Assembly: GCF_000719135.1 (NCBI RefSeq)
Contig: NZ_JOEK01000003.1
Coordinates: 310,001-374,000 of the forward strand
Source: Streptomyces avicenniae
GTDB lineage: Bacteria; Actinomycetota; Actinomycetes; Streptomycetales; Streptomycetaceae
Length of the DNA: 64,000 nucleotides
Reading direction: 5' to 3'
In this document: positions 44,735 through 52,597 of the stretch, piece by piece
Layout of the letters: each line of letters begins with the position of its first letter
Position numbering within the stretch: the first letter of the stretch is position 1
Position numbers and translations under genes: made by a program
The notes under the pieces: generated by a model
What the model was told of the DNA's origin: nothing
What the model saw: only the letters and a program-made list of their open reading frames with translations
Databases searched by the model: none

Positions 44735-45280
44735 TCAGGCCGCCGCGCCGCCGACCAGCGCGTCCCCGGCGATGCCCACCTTGTCCGGCGCGTAGTAGTC
44801 CCGGATGCCCTGCGCCCACACGTCCGTCGTGACGCGGTCCTCGGCGTCCGGCCCGAACGCGTCGAACAGCGCCTGGATGTTGGGCACCGCGAAGCCGATG
44901 GCCGTCATCAGGGCGACGAACAGGGGCCGTTCGACCAGCCCGTCGCCGTCCGGGTCGCCGAGCGCGGGCAGCGCCACGGCGAAGGCGTCCAGCGCGTCGC
45001 CGAAGCGCTCGGGCGCCAGGACGATCGCGTTGAACTCCTCGGGGTCCACCTGCCCGTCGCCGTCGGTGTCCAGCTCGGTGACGAGGGTGGTCCACCAGCC
45101 GCGGAGGGAGTCGAGCAGCGCGTCCTTGGCGGCCTCGTCCGCGCCCTCGGACACCGCGAGCACGCGCTGTCCCAGCAGCTCGAAGTCGTCCGCCTCGATG
45201 ACGCCGTTGCCGTTCGCGTCGAAGAGGGTGAAGACCAGTCCGGCCCGGCTGACCGCCGCGCTGTTCGTCTCCGTGGTCAT
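44735..45280 (-). CDS. EF-hand calcium-binding protein (calerythrin-like)
   Basis: A 181-residue protein with three good EF-hand loops: DANGNGVIEADDF (about residue 21), DTDGDGQVDPEEF (about 71) and DPDGDGLVERPLF (about 108). A fourth loop, GPDAEDRVTTDVW, lacks ligands. The layout matches the calerythrin/sarcoplasmic calcium-binding group of actinomycetes and implies cytosolic calcium buffering or signalling. Its upstream region contains a perfect inverted repeat with GTTCACC cores (45367-45390). Confidence 0.92.
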   Translation of the reverse strand: MTTETNSAAVSRAGLVFTLFDANGNGVIEADDFELLGQRVLAVSEGADEAAKDALLDSLRGWWTTLVTELDTDGDGQVDPEEFNAIVLAPERFGDALDAFAVALPALGDPDGDGLVERPLFVALMTAIGFAVPNIQALFDAFGPDAEDRVTTDVWAQGIRDYYAPDKVGIAGDALVGGAAA

Positions 45281-45366
45281 CTCGTACCGCCTTCTCCCGG
45301 GCCGGGGTCGGCCCGACCCCTCGAACTATGGGGGGCGCGCGGCACGGCGTCGGGAGAGAACGGGAA

Positions 45367-45390
45367 GCGTTCACCGTAACGGGTGAACGC
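45367..45390. promoter_or_regulatory. 9-bp perfect inverted repeat upstream of the EF-hand gene
   Basis: GCGTTCACC (45367-45375) and GGTGAACGC (45382-45390) flank GTAACG. It lies about 90 bases upstream of the EF-hand gene and just beyond the 3' end of the short ALDH gene. It may be an operator for the former or a terminator for the deoC-ALDH operon. The core equals that of the dyad at 9773-9815. Confidence 0.5.
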
Positions 45391-45409
45391 CCCCTGTCCG
45401 CAGGGAAGT

Positions 45410-46333
45410 TCAGACACCCATCGGGTGCCAGACCGTCTTCGTCTCCAGCGGCCACAGCAGCCGCCCCGTGCCCGGGTCGGCCGTCCAGTCCTCGTCGGGG
45501 CGCGGGCGCCGTACGCGCTTGAGCGTCCCGGCGGCCTCCGCCTCCAGCGCGGTGGCCTCAGGCCCTGCGCCGGTGAGGTCCAGCGCGTCCACGTCGCCGT
45601 GGGCGGCCAGCGGCGGGCCCAACTCCGCGACGCGCCCCGACAGTACGTTCACCACGCCGCCCGGCACGTCCGAGGTGGCCAGCACCTCCGCCAGCGACAG
45701 CGCGGGCAGCGGCGCGCGCTCCGCGGCGACGACGACGGCCGTGCACCCGGTCGCCAGCACCGGCGCCAGCACCGACACCAGGCCCAGCAGCGACGACTCC
45801 TGCGGCGCGAACACTACGACGACGCCGGTCGGTTCGGGCGTGGACAGGTTGAAGTACGGCCCGGCCACCGGGTTCGCGGCGCCCGCGACCTGCGCGACCT
45901 TGTCCGTCCAGCCCGCGTACCAGACCCACCGGTCGATCGCCGCGTCCACGGCCGCCCGCGCCTTCGGCGCGCTCAGGCCCTCCGCGTCCGCGACCTCGGC
46001 GCGGAACTGCTCGCGCCGCCCCTCCAGCATCTCCGCGACCCGGTAGAGGACCTGGCCGCGGTTGTAGGCGGTCGCGCCCGACCAGCGGGGGAACGCCTTG
46101 CGCGCGGCGACGACGGCGTTGCGCGCGTCCTTCCGCGAGGCCAGCGGGGCGTTGGCCAGCCACCGCCCCGACGCGTCGGTCACCTCGTACACCCGTCCGC
46201 TCTCGGAGCGCGGGAACGCGCCGCCGACATACAGCTTGTAGGTCTTCAGCACGGCGAGCCGCCGCTGCTCCGACTGCTTCTCGGACTGCTTGCCGGACTG
46301 CTTCTCCGACTGCTTGCCGGACCGCTCAGGCAT
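45410..46333 (-). CDS. Aldehyde dehydrogenase-like protein lacking the catalytic half
   Basis: A 307-residue protein that aligns by eye to the N-terminal NAD-binding half of aldehyde dehydrogenases (KLYVGGAFPRSESGR, FPRWSGATAYNRGQVLYRVAEMLE, DKVAQVAGAANPVAGPYFN, VVVVFAPQESSLLGL, VLATGCTAVVV). It ends before the region with catalytic cysteine and glutamate. The N-terminus is a low-complexity KQSEKQSGKQSEKQSEQ tail. It overlaps the full-length ALDH gene by 8 bases and follows deoC in the operon. A structural or regulatory partner of the active ALDH is more likely than an enzyme. Confidence 0.8.
   Translation of the reverse strand: MPERSGKQSEKQSGKQSEKQSEQRRLAVLKTYKLYVGGAFPRSESGRVYEVTDASGRWLANAPLASRKDARNAVVAARKAFPRWSGATAYNRGQVLYRVAEMLEGRREQFRAEVADAEGLSAPKARAAVDAAIDRWVWYAGWTDKVAQVAGAANPVAGPYFNLSTPEPTGVVVVFAPQESSLLGLVSVLAPVLATGCTAVVVAAERAPLPALSLAEVLATSDVPGGVVNVLSGRVAELGPPLAAHGDVDALDLTGAGPEATALEAEAAGTLKRVRRPRPDEDWTADPGTGRLLWPLETKTVWHPMGV
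46267..46321 (-). repeat. 15-bp coding tandem repeat
   Basis: Four imperfect 15-bp units (CTGCTTCTCGGACTG-like on the plus strand) encode the alternating KQSEK/KQSGK tail of the short ALDH-like protein. Confidence 0.6.
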
Positions 46334-47759
46334 CGAGGTACGCCTCCAGACCGTGCCGCCCGCCCTCGCGGCCGTAACCGGACTCCCGGTAGCCGCCGAA
46401 CGGGGAGGTGGGGTCGAACTTGTTGAACGTGTTGGACCAGATCACGCCCGCCCGCAGCCGGTTCGCCATCCACAGGATGCGCGAACCCTTCTCCGTCCAG
46501 ATCCCGGCGGACAGCCCGTAGGGCGTGTTGTTGGCCTTGGCGACGGCCTCGTCCGGCGTGCGGAAGGTGAGGACGGACAGCACCGGGCCGAAGATCTCCT
46601 CGCGCGCGACGCGGTGCGCCTGCGTGACGCCGGTGAACAGCGTCGGCGCGAACCAGTAGCCGGTGGACGGCAGTTCGCACGGCGGCGACCAGCGCTCCGC
46701 GCCCTCGGCCTCGCCCGCCGCCGTCAGCTCCTCGATCCTCGCCAGCTGCGCCGCCGAGTTGATCGCGCCGACGTCGGTGTTCTTGTCCAGCGGATCGCCC
46801 ACGCGCAGCGTCGCCATGCGGCGCTTCAGCGCGTCGAGCAGTTCGTCGGCCACCGACTCCTGCACCAGCAGCCGCGACCCGGCGCAGCACACGTGGCCCT
46901 GGTTGAAGAAGATCCCGTTGACGACGCCCTCGACCGCCTGGTCGAGCGGGGCGTCGTCGAAGACGATGTTCGCGGCCTTGCCGCCGAGTTCGAGCGTCAG
47001 CTTCTTCCGCGTCCCGGCGACGGTGCGCGCGATGGCGCGGCCGACCTCCGTCGAGCCGGTGAACGCGACCTTGTCCACGCCCTCGTGGCCGACGAGCGCC
47101 GCGCCCGTCGCCCCGTCGCCCGTCACGATGTTGACGACCCCGGCGGGCAGCCCCGCCTGCACGCAGATCTCGGCGAAGCGCAGCGCGGTCAGCGGCGTCG
47201 TCTCGGCGGGCTTCAGGACGACGGTGTTGCCCGTCGCGAGGGCGGGCGCGATCTTCCACGCGAGCATCAGCAGCGGGAAGTTCCAGGGGATGACCTGCGC
47301 GGCGACGCCGAGGGGGCGCGGCGCGTCGCCGAAGCCCGCGTACCGCAGCTTGTCGGCCCAGCCCGCGTAGTAGAAGAAGTGCGCGGCGACCAGCGGCAGA
47401 TCGACGTCGCGCGACTCGCGGATCGGCTTGCCGTTGTCCAGCGTCTCCAGCACGGCCAGCTCGCGGGAGTGCTCCTGGAGCAGCCGGGCGATGCGGAAGA
47501 GGTACTTGCCGCGCTCGGCGCCCGGCAGCGCCGACCAGGCGGGGAACGCCGCGCGCGCCGCCGCGACCGCCGCGTCCACGTCCGCCTCGCCCGCCCAGGC
47601 GACCTCGGACAGCACCTCCTCGCTCGCGGGCGAGACGGTCTTGAAGACCTTCCCGTCCGCCGCGGGCCTGAACTCGCCGCCGATGAACAGGCCGTGCGAG
47701 GGCGCGATGTCCACGACCGCCCGTGACTCGGGCGCGGGCGCGTACTCGAAAGTGCTCAT
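46326..47759 (-). CDS. Aldehyde dehydrogenase
   Basis: A 477-residue NAD(P)-dependent aldehyde dehydrogenase. The catalytic glutamate is in LTLELGGKAANIVFDDAPLD and the catalytic cysteine in FFNQGHVCCAGSRLLVQE. The coenzyme region is VIPWNFPLLMLAWKIAPALATGNTVVLKP, and the C-terminal SPFGGYRESGYGREGG is typical. It lies 7 bases downstream of deoC, whose product acetaldehyde it could oxidise to acetate/acetyl level, completing deoxyribose breakdown. It is followed by a half-length ALDH-like partner. Confidence 0.95.
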   Translation of the reverse strand: MSTFEYAPAPESRAVVDIAPSHGLFIGGEFRPAADGKVFKTVSPASEEVLSEVAWAGEADVDAAVAAARAAFPAWSALPGAERGKYLFRIARLLQEHSRELAVLETLDNGKPIRESRDVDLPLVAAHFFYYAGWADKLRYAGFGDAPRPLGVAAQVIPWNFPLLMLAWKIAPALATGNTVVLKPAETTPLTALRFAEICVQAGLPAGVVNIVTGDGATGAALVGHEGVDKVAFTGSTEVGRAIARTVAGTRKKLTLELGGKAANIVFDDAPLDQAVEGVVNGIFFNQGHVCCAGSRLLVQESVADELLDALKRRMATLRVGDPLDKNTDVGAINSAAQLARIEELTAAGEAEGAERWSPPCELPSTGYWFAPTLFTGVTQAHRVAREEIFGPVLSVLTFRTPDEAVAKANNTPYGLSAGIWTEKGSRILWMANRLRAGVIWSNTFNKFDPTSPFGGYRESGYGREGGRHGLEAYLDA

Positions 47760-47765
47760 GGTGTG

Positions 47766-48743
47766 TCAGTCCACCGTCACGTAGTCGGGGCCGGAGTAGC
47801 TGCCGGTGCGCAGTTTCTGACGCTGCATCAGCAGATCGTTGAGCAGGCTGGAGGCGCCCAGCCTGAACCAGTCGGGGCTGAGCCAGTCGGGACCCGCCGT
47901 CTCGTTGACCAGCACCAGGTACGCCAGCGCGTCCTTCGTGGTGCGGATGCCGCCCGCCGCCTTCACGCCGACCTGCCTGCCGGTCGCGGCGCGGAAGTCG
48001 CGGACCGCCTCCAGCATCAGCAGCGTGTTGGGGGGCGTCGCGTTCACGCCGACCTTGCCGGTGGACGTCTTGATGAAGTCGGCGCCCGCCAGCATCGCCA
48101 GCCAGGAGGCGCGACGGATGGCGTCGTACGTGGCCAGCTCGCCGTTCTCCAGGATCACCTTCAGGTGCGCGCCGCCGCACGCCTCGCGGACGGCGGCGAT
48201 CTCCTCGAACACGGCCAGGTAGCGCCCGGAGAGGAACGCGCCCCGGTCGATCACCATGTCGATCTCGTCCGCGCCGTCGGCGACCGCCTGGCGCGTGTCC
48301 GCCAGCTTCACGTCCCGCGCCGCCCGCCCGGCGGGGAAGGCGGTGGCGACCGACGCGACCTTGATGCCGGTGCCGCGCAGCGCCTGGACGGCGGTGGTGA
48401 CGAGGTCGGGGTAGACGCAGATCGCGGCCACGGCGGGGGTGTCGCGGTCGGTCGGGTCGGGCGCCGCGCCCTTGGCGCACAGCGAGCGGACCTTGCCGGG
48501 GGTGTCCGCGCCCTCCAGCGTCGTCAGGTCGATCATCCGGATCGCCAGATCGATCGCGAACGCCTTGGAGGTGGTCTTGATCGAACGTGTCCTGAGCGTG
48601 GCGGCGCGGGCGTCGAGTCCGACCGCGTCCACGCCGGGCAGGCCGTGCAGGAAGCGGCGCAGCGCGGCATCGGACGCCGTGACGTCCGCCAGGCCGGGGG
48701 CGGCGGCGGGGCTGGGGCTGGGGGGCCGGGAGAGCATGGTCAC
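47766..48743 (-). CDS. deoC: Deoxyribose-phosphate aldolase
   Basis: DeoC splits 2-deoxyribose 5-phosphate into glyceraldehyde 3-phosphate and acetaldehyde. The 325-residue protein is of the long actinobacterial type. It has DLTTLEGADTPGKVRSLC, AAICVYPDLV, VASVATAFPAGRAARDVKLADTRQAV, DEIDMVIDRGAFL, AHLKVILENGEL and the Schiff-base lysine in ADFIKTSTGKVGV, plus VGVKAAGGIRTTKDAL. The start was set at GTG 48743, 6 bases after the -10 TATGCT. The frame upstream runs through the operator. Confidence 0.94.
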   Translation of the reverse strand: MTMLSRPPSPSPAAAPGLADVTASDAALRRFLHGLPGVDAVGLDARAATLRTRSIKTTSKAFAIDLAIRMIDLTTLEGADTPGKVRSLCAKGAAPDPTDRDTPAVAAICVYPDLVTTAVQALRGTGIKVASVATAFPAGRAARDVKLADTRQAVADGADEIDMVIDRGAFLSGRYLAVFEEIAAVREACGGAHLKVILENGELATYDAIRRASWLAMLAGADFIKTSTGKVGVNATPPNTLLMLEAVRDFRAATGRQVGVKAAGGIRTTKDALAYLVLVNETAGPDWLSPDWFRLGASSLLNDLLMQRQKLRTGSYSGPDYVTVD

Positions 48744-48779
48744 CAGGTCAGCATATCTACGCGCGTAGTGGCCTGTCAC
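48744..48779 (-). promoter_or_regulatory. CTACGCGCGTAG operator and leaderless promoter of deoC
   Basis: Reading the minus strand, -35 GTGACA (48779-48774) and -10 TATGCT (48755-48750) are 18 bases apart, and GTG 48743 follows 6 bases later. The palindrome CTACGCGCGTAG (48757-48768) fills the spacer. It is identical to the site at the adenosine deaminase promoter. Confidence 0.72.
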
Positions 48780-48836
48780 GCGGTCGGCGGAAAGCGACCT
48801 GGCCCCGGCCGCCCGCCGCCGGACGCGTCCGCGCCG

Positions 48837-49685
48837 TCAGACCGTGCGCTCCAGCAACGCCGCCACCGCCGCGTGCCCCTGCACGGTCGCGAGCCCGTGC
48901 GCCGTGGTGCCCGCCGGGACGTCGCCGAACGCCTTCGTCAGCCCGGCCCGCGGGTCCGCCCCCGCCGCGAGCAGCGCGCGCGCCACCTCGGCGTGGCCGT
49001 TCTCGGCGGCCTCGTGCAGCGGCGTGAACCCGAAGTTCTCCCGGCTCCCCGGGTCGGCCCCGGCCGCGAGCAGCAGCTCGACCGGCTCCACGAAACCGTG
49101 ACGGCTGGCGTAGTGCAGCGGCGTGAGGCCGTCCTGGTCGTGCGAGTCGAGGGCGACGCGCCCCGTGGCCAGGAGCAGCCGCGTGATCTCGGCCGTCCCG
49201 CGCGACGCGGCGTGCGACAGCGGCGTCTGGCCGTGCGACGTCGCCTGATCGACGTCGATCCCCGCGTCGATCAGCATCGCGGCGATGGCGACGCAGTCGT
49301 CGTACGTGTCGTCCGGGTGCGAGCCGATCTCCGCGCGGATCTCGTCGCGCCCGGTGAGGACGACCTCCCGGCCGTCGCGGACCACGGTGACCTTGTAGTC
49401 CAGCGGGCGGTCCTTCGTGTACTGGATCACGTGGTGGAGCGCGCCGAAGCGGCCCTCCACCAGCGTGCTCCCCGGGTCGGCGCCCGACGCCAGCAGGACC
49501 TCGACACCCTCGCGGAACGCCTGGAGCGTCGCCACCAGGACCGCCGTCCAGCCGCGCTCGTCGGCGCCGTCCACGTCGGCACCGGCCGCGAGGGCGGCCC
49601 GCAGGGCGGGCAGGTCCCGCGTGTGGGCGGCGGAGAGCAGGGCCCGGAGCAGGTCCGTGTCGTCCGTCTGAACTGCTGTGGTCAT
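48837..49685 (-). CDS. Ankyrin repeat protein
   Basis: A 282-residue protein built from ankyrin repeats: DLPALRAALAAGADVDGADERGWTAVLVATLQ, VEVLLASGADPGSTLVEGRFGALHHVI, CVAIAAMLIDAGIDVDQATSHGQTPLSHAASRG, DSHDQDGLTPLHYASRHG, VELLLAAGADPGSRENFGFTPLHEAAENG and a last partial unit. A charged insertion (RPLDYKVTVVRDGREVVLTGRDEI) breaks the series after the third. No signal peptide is present, so it is probably a cytosolic protein-protein interaction module. ATG 49685 was chosen over an upstream start with poor composition. Confidence 0.88.
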   Translation of the reverse strand: MTTAVQTDDTDLLRALLSAAHTRDLPALRAALAAGADVDGADERGWTAVLVATLQAFREGVEVLLASGADPGSTLVEGRFGALHHVIQYTKDRPLDYKVTVVRDGREVVLTGRDEIRAEIGSHPDDTYDDCVAIAAMLIDAGIDVDQATSHGQTPLSHAASRGTAEITRLLLATGRVALDSHDQDGLTPLHYASRHGFVEPVELLLAAGADPGSRENFGFTPLHEAAENGHAEVARALLAAGADPRAGLTKAFGDVPAGTTAHGLATVQGHAAVAALLERTV

Positions 49686-49934
49686 CGCTGTCGCTTCCGT
49701 CTGGCCGAGGGGGAGCCCGAGCGCCGCCCTGCGGCGGGGCGGCAAACGTCAACTCCGCTTGCAGCAAACGACTTTACGGGGTGTGACCGAGCGCTGCCGA
49801 ACCGGGAGGGCGAGGCCCGCGGGCCCGCGTGGTGGGGCGGCCGGAAATCGCCCCCGCGCGCCGACACCGGCGGGCGCCGGACGGCCGGGGGCCGCGCCGC
49901 CGCCCCGGCGCCCGGGTCCGGCAGAATCGGACGC

Positions 49935-50573
49935 ATGAGTGAGCCCCAGAAGTACGCCGACCGCGCCTACCGTTCCGGTTCCGCCATCGTGGGCGGCGTG
50001 CTGCTGCTCGCCCTCGCCGCCTGGCTCGGCACCGACGCGATCCTGCGCGGCGACGGCAGGACGCCGCTGGTGGCCCTGTCGGGACTGGTGTTCGCCGTCC
50101 CGCTGATCGTGGCGTTCTCCGTCCGCCCGGCGGCCTTCGCCTCCGACGAGCGGCTGCGCGTGCGGAACCCGTTCCGCACCGTCACGCTGCCGTGGAGCCG
50201 CGTCGAGACCGTGCGGGCGCGCTACTCGTCCGAGGTCGTCGCGGACGGGCGCACGTACCAGATCTGGTCGATCCCCGTCTCGTTGCGGGGCCGCAACCGC
50301 GCCAACCGCCGCCGTGAGCAGGCGGAATCCGGCCGCATGCCGCGCAGCGGGCGCTTCGGCACCTATGGCACGCCCGCCGACGACCGCGCCGCCGCCGAAC
50401 CGCCCGGCCTGGCGGCGGGCGACGCGGCCATCGCCGAGCTGCGCGACCTGGCCGAGCGCCACCGCGAGAAGCCCGGCGCGCAGGGGGACGTCGAGATCCG
50501 CTGGAGCCTGGAGACGCTGATCCCGCTGGCGGCGGGCGCCGTCGCGCTGCTCGTGCTGTGGCTGACGCGCTGA
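49935..50573 (+). CDS. PH-domain-like (DUF/bPH) membrane protein
   Basis: A 212-residue protein with two adjacent N-terminal membrane helices (IVGGVLLLALAAWLGTDAIL, PLVALSGLVFAVPLIVAFSV). A bacterial PH-type strand region follows (DERLRVRNPFRTVTLPWSRVETVRARYSSEVVADGRTYQIWSIPVSL), then a long charged helix and a last helix at the C-terminus. The family is common in actinobacteria and not functionally assigned. CAGAAT (49922-49927) 7 bases before the ATG suggests a leaderless message. Confidence 0.83.
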   Translation: MSEPQKYADRAYRSGSAIVGGVLLLALAAWLGTDAILRGDGRTPLVALSGLVFAVPLIVAFSVRPAAFASDERLRVRNPFRTVTLPWSRVETVRARYSSEVVADGRTYQIWSIPVSLRGRNRANRRREQAESGRMPRSGRFGTYGTPADDRAAAEPPGLAAGDAAIAELRDLAERHREKPGAQGDVEIRWSLETLIPLAAGAVALLVLWLTR

Positions 50574-50640
50574 CCTGCCCTTCGGGGGCGCGCGGCGCCG
50601 GGTTTGCCACCCGGCCGTCGCTCGCGCATGATCGCCTCCC

Positions 50641-51417
50641 ATGACGAACCCCCGCCCCGCCGAGGCCGCCCGCCCCCTCGCCCTGATCACCGGTGTCGGC
50701 CGCGGCGCCGGGATCGGCGCGGGCATCGCCCGTAGCCTCGCCTCGTCCGGCTGGGACGTCGCCTTCACCTACTGGACGCCCTACGACCGGCGCATGGCCT
50801 GGGGCGCCGAGGAGGGCGCGCCCGAGAGCATCGCGGCCGACCTCGCCGCGCGGGGCGCCGCCACGGCGGCCGTGGAGGCCGACCTCGCGGACCCGGCCGC
50901 CCCGGCGCGCGTGCTGGACGAGGTGGAGGGCCGCCTCGGCATGGTCACGGCCCTGGTGCTCAGCCACTGCGAGTCGGTCGATTCCGGGCTGCTCGACACC
51001 ACCGTGGACAGCTTCGACCGGCACTTCGCGGTCAACGCGCGGGCGAGCTGGCTGCTGATCCGCGAGTACGGCCGCCGCTTCACCGGCCCCCACGGCACCG
51101 GCCGCATCGTCGCCCTCACCAGCGACCACACCGTGGGCAACCTGCCGTACGGCGCCAGCAAGGGCGCCCTCGACCGCATCACCCTCGCGGCGGCGCACGA
51201 GTTCGCGTCCCTCGGCGTGACGGCGAACGTCGTCAACCCGGGTCCTGTGGACACCGGTTGGATGACGGACGAGCTGCGCGACGAGGTCCGCGCGGCCACC
51301 CCGCTCGGCCGCCTCGGCACCCCGCAGGACGCGGCGCACCTCGTGGACTTCCTGCTGTCGCCGCAGGGCCAGTGGATCAACGGCCAACTGCTGCACAGCG
51401 ACGGCGGCGTGGCCTGA
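50641..51417 (+). CDS. Short-chain dehydrogenase/reductase
   Basis: A 258-residue NAD(P)-dependent oxidoreductase. The glycine motif is the less common TGVGRGAGIGAGIARSL, the NNAG equivalent reads VLSHCESVD, and the catalytic Ser-Tyr-Lys is seen in ALTSDHTVGNLPYGASKGAL. NVVNPGPVDTGWM and GRLGTPQDAAHLVDFLLSPQGQWINGQLLHSDGG close the family pattern. The substrate is unknown. It stands alone between the PH-type gene and the regulatory cassette. Confidence 0.92.
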   Translation: MTNPRPAEAARPLALITGVGRGAGIGAGIARSLASSGWDVAFTYWTPYDRRMAWGAEEGAPESIAADLAARGAATAAVEADLADPAAPARVLDEVEGRLGMVTALVLSHCESVDSGLLDTTVDSFDRHFAVNARASWLLIREYGRRFTGPHGTGRIVALTSDHTVGNLPYGASKGALDRITLAAAHEFASLGVTANVVNPGPVDTGWMTDELRDEVRAATPLGRLGTPQDAAHLVDFLLSPQGQWINGQLLHSDGGVA

Positions 51418-51454
51418 CCCATCGGCCGCCGGGCGGGGAGAACGCCGCCGCCGC

Positions 51455-51901
51455 TCAGTCGTCGGGGTCGGTGAGGATGCGGAAGGCGAGTTCGACCTCG
51501 TCGGGCAGCGGGGGCTTCGGCCGCCATGGGGGCGACGACCACGGGCCGACGCGTTCCGGCGGGGATATGTGCGACGGTTCCTCGCCGCTCTCGACCAGGC
51601 CGCGCCAGCGGCGTCCCAGCACGGTGCGCGCCCCTCGGAACCAGCGCCGAGTGCGGGGGCGTGGGGGCGGCGACGGTTGTCCCGGTGTCACGTACAGGCC
51701 GTCGTCCTGCACGCCGGGGCCCGCGACCTCGCCGTAGTCGGCGACGGAGCCTTCGAGTTGTTCCAGGCACCGCCCGCACGCGTACAGCGGCGCCTCTCCC
51801 GGCGGGGACGCGACCGACACGGCGCCGACGCATCGCACCAGCGTGACCCGGTGCCCGCACCACAACCAGCAGGCGCCCACGAGCCATTCCTCGGTGTTCA
51901 C
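51455..51901 (-). CDS. Cysteine/histidine-containing protein of a regulatory cassette
   Basis: A 148-residue protein. It starts VNTEEWLVGACWLWCGHRVTLVRCVG and continues ACGRCLEQLEGSVADYGE, giving Cys/His clusters that could bind a metal, and has a Pro/Arg-rich second half. GTG 51901 has GGAGGAG upstream and overlaps the stop of the small membrane protein gene (GTGA). It is the last gene of a three-gene set headed by an HATPase gene. I recall similar small proteins beside HATPase/XRE/DUF397 sets in Streptomyces; the function is unknown. Confidence 0.72.
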   Translation of the reverse strand: MNTEEWLVGACWLWCGHRVTLVRCVGAVSVASPPGEAPLYACGRCLEQLEGSVADYGEVAGPGVQDDGLYVTPGQPSPPPRPRTRRWFRGARTVLGRRWRGLVESGEEPSHISPPERVGPWSSPPWRPKPPLPDEVELAFRILTDPDD

Positions 51902-52032
51902 CGCTGCTCCTCCTGCGCCTTGCCGAGCACCCGCAGTACACACAGGAACGCGACGACCAACCCCAGCAGCGCGCCCCCGCCCACCACGGCCACGACGCCG
52001 AGGACGCTGCCCGCGCACCGCAACGCGCCCAT
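51898..52032 (-). CDS. Tiny single-span membrane protein
   Basis: A 44-residue protein consisting of one hydrophobic segment (AGSVLGVVAVVGGGALLGLVVAFLCVL) and a short charged tail (GKAQEEQR). It overlaps both neighbours: its ATG shares bases with the HATPase stop (TGATG) and its stop shares bases with the next start (GTGA). That makes it very likely to be translated despite its size. Function unknown. Confidence 0.68.
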   Translation of the reverse strand: MGALRCAGSVLGVVAVVGGGALLGLVVAFLCVLRVLGKAQEEQR

Positions 52033-52472
52033 CAGACCGCCGCCTTCTCGTCCGAGGAGGTGAGGTCGAGCACGAACCACACGCTCTTGCCGCCCGCTTC
52101 GGGGTCACAGCCGAAGTCCCGGCACATCGCCCGCAGCATCCACAACCCACGGCCCGACTCGGCGTCCCAGGCAGGTTCCGAGACGACCGGCACACACGGC
52201 GAACGGTCCGCCACCCGCACCGTCACCCGCCCACCGGCCAACACCACCGACAGACGGCAGTACGAGTCACCGACGTGCCGCTGCACATTGCCCAGCAACT
52301 CGGAGACACCCAACCGCGCGACGTCCACCGCACCGTCCGAGGCCCCCCACGAGCACAGCACCAGGCACACCGTGCGCCGCCACGTCTCGATGTGCCGGGC
52401 ATCGAGGTGTAAGTCCCAGGTGAACGCGGCACCGCTGGAGCAGAGATCGAGCACATGGCTTGGTAGGGGCAT
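52032..52472 (-). CDS. HATPase_c domain protein (anti-sigma-factor-like ATP-binding protein)
   Basis: A 146-residue GHKL-type ATP-binding protein like the SpoIIAB/RsbW family common in Streptomyces. The N-box is VSELLGNVQRHVGD, and the G-box is SGRGLWMLRAMCRDFGCDP preceded by RVADRSPCVPVVSEP. These proteins typically bind an anti-sigma antagonist or act as Ser kinases. It heads a three-gene unit and is divergent from the XRE/DUF397 pair. Confidence 0.9.
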   Translation of the reverse strand: MPLPSHVLDLCSSGAAFTWDLHLDARHIETWRRTVCLVLCSWGASDGAVDVARLGVSELLGNVQRHVGDSYCRLSVVLAGGRVTVRVADRSPCVPVVSEPAWDAESGRGLWMLRAMCRDFGCDPEAGGKSVWFVLDLTSSDEKAAV

Positions 52473-52597
52473 GAGGGGCTTCCTTCGCCGTCCGTGACGA
52501 GACGGCTACAAGCCTCGCGGCCGGAGAGCTACGCTGACCAGGGGTTTCCCGATGCCTCTTGACGGGACAACAATCGACTGCTCTCAGGGGATCGTTG

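Noticed and set aside
48737..48779. Longer deoC start at 48779
   Set aside because: It would place codons through the -35/-10 promoter and the CTACGCGCGTAG operator; GTG 48743 fits a leaderless start.
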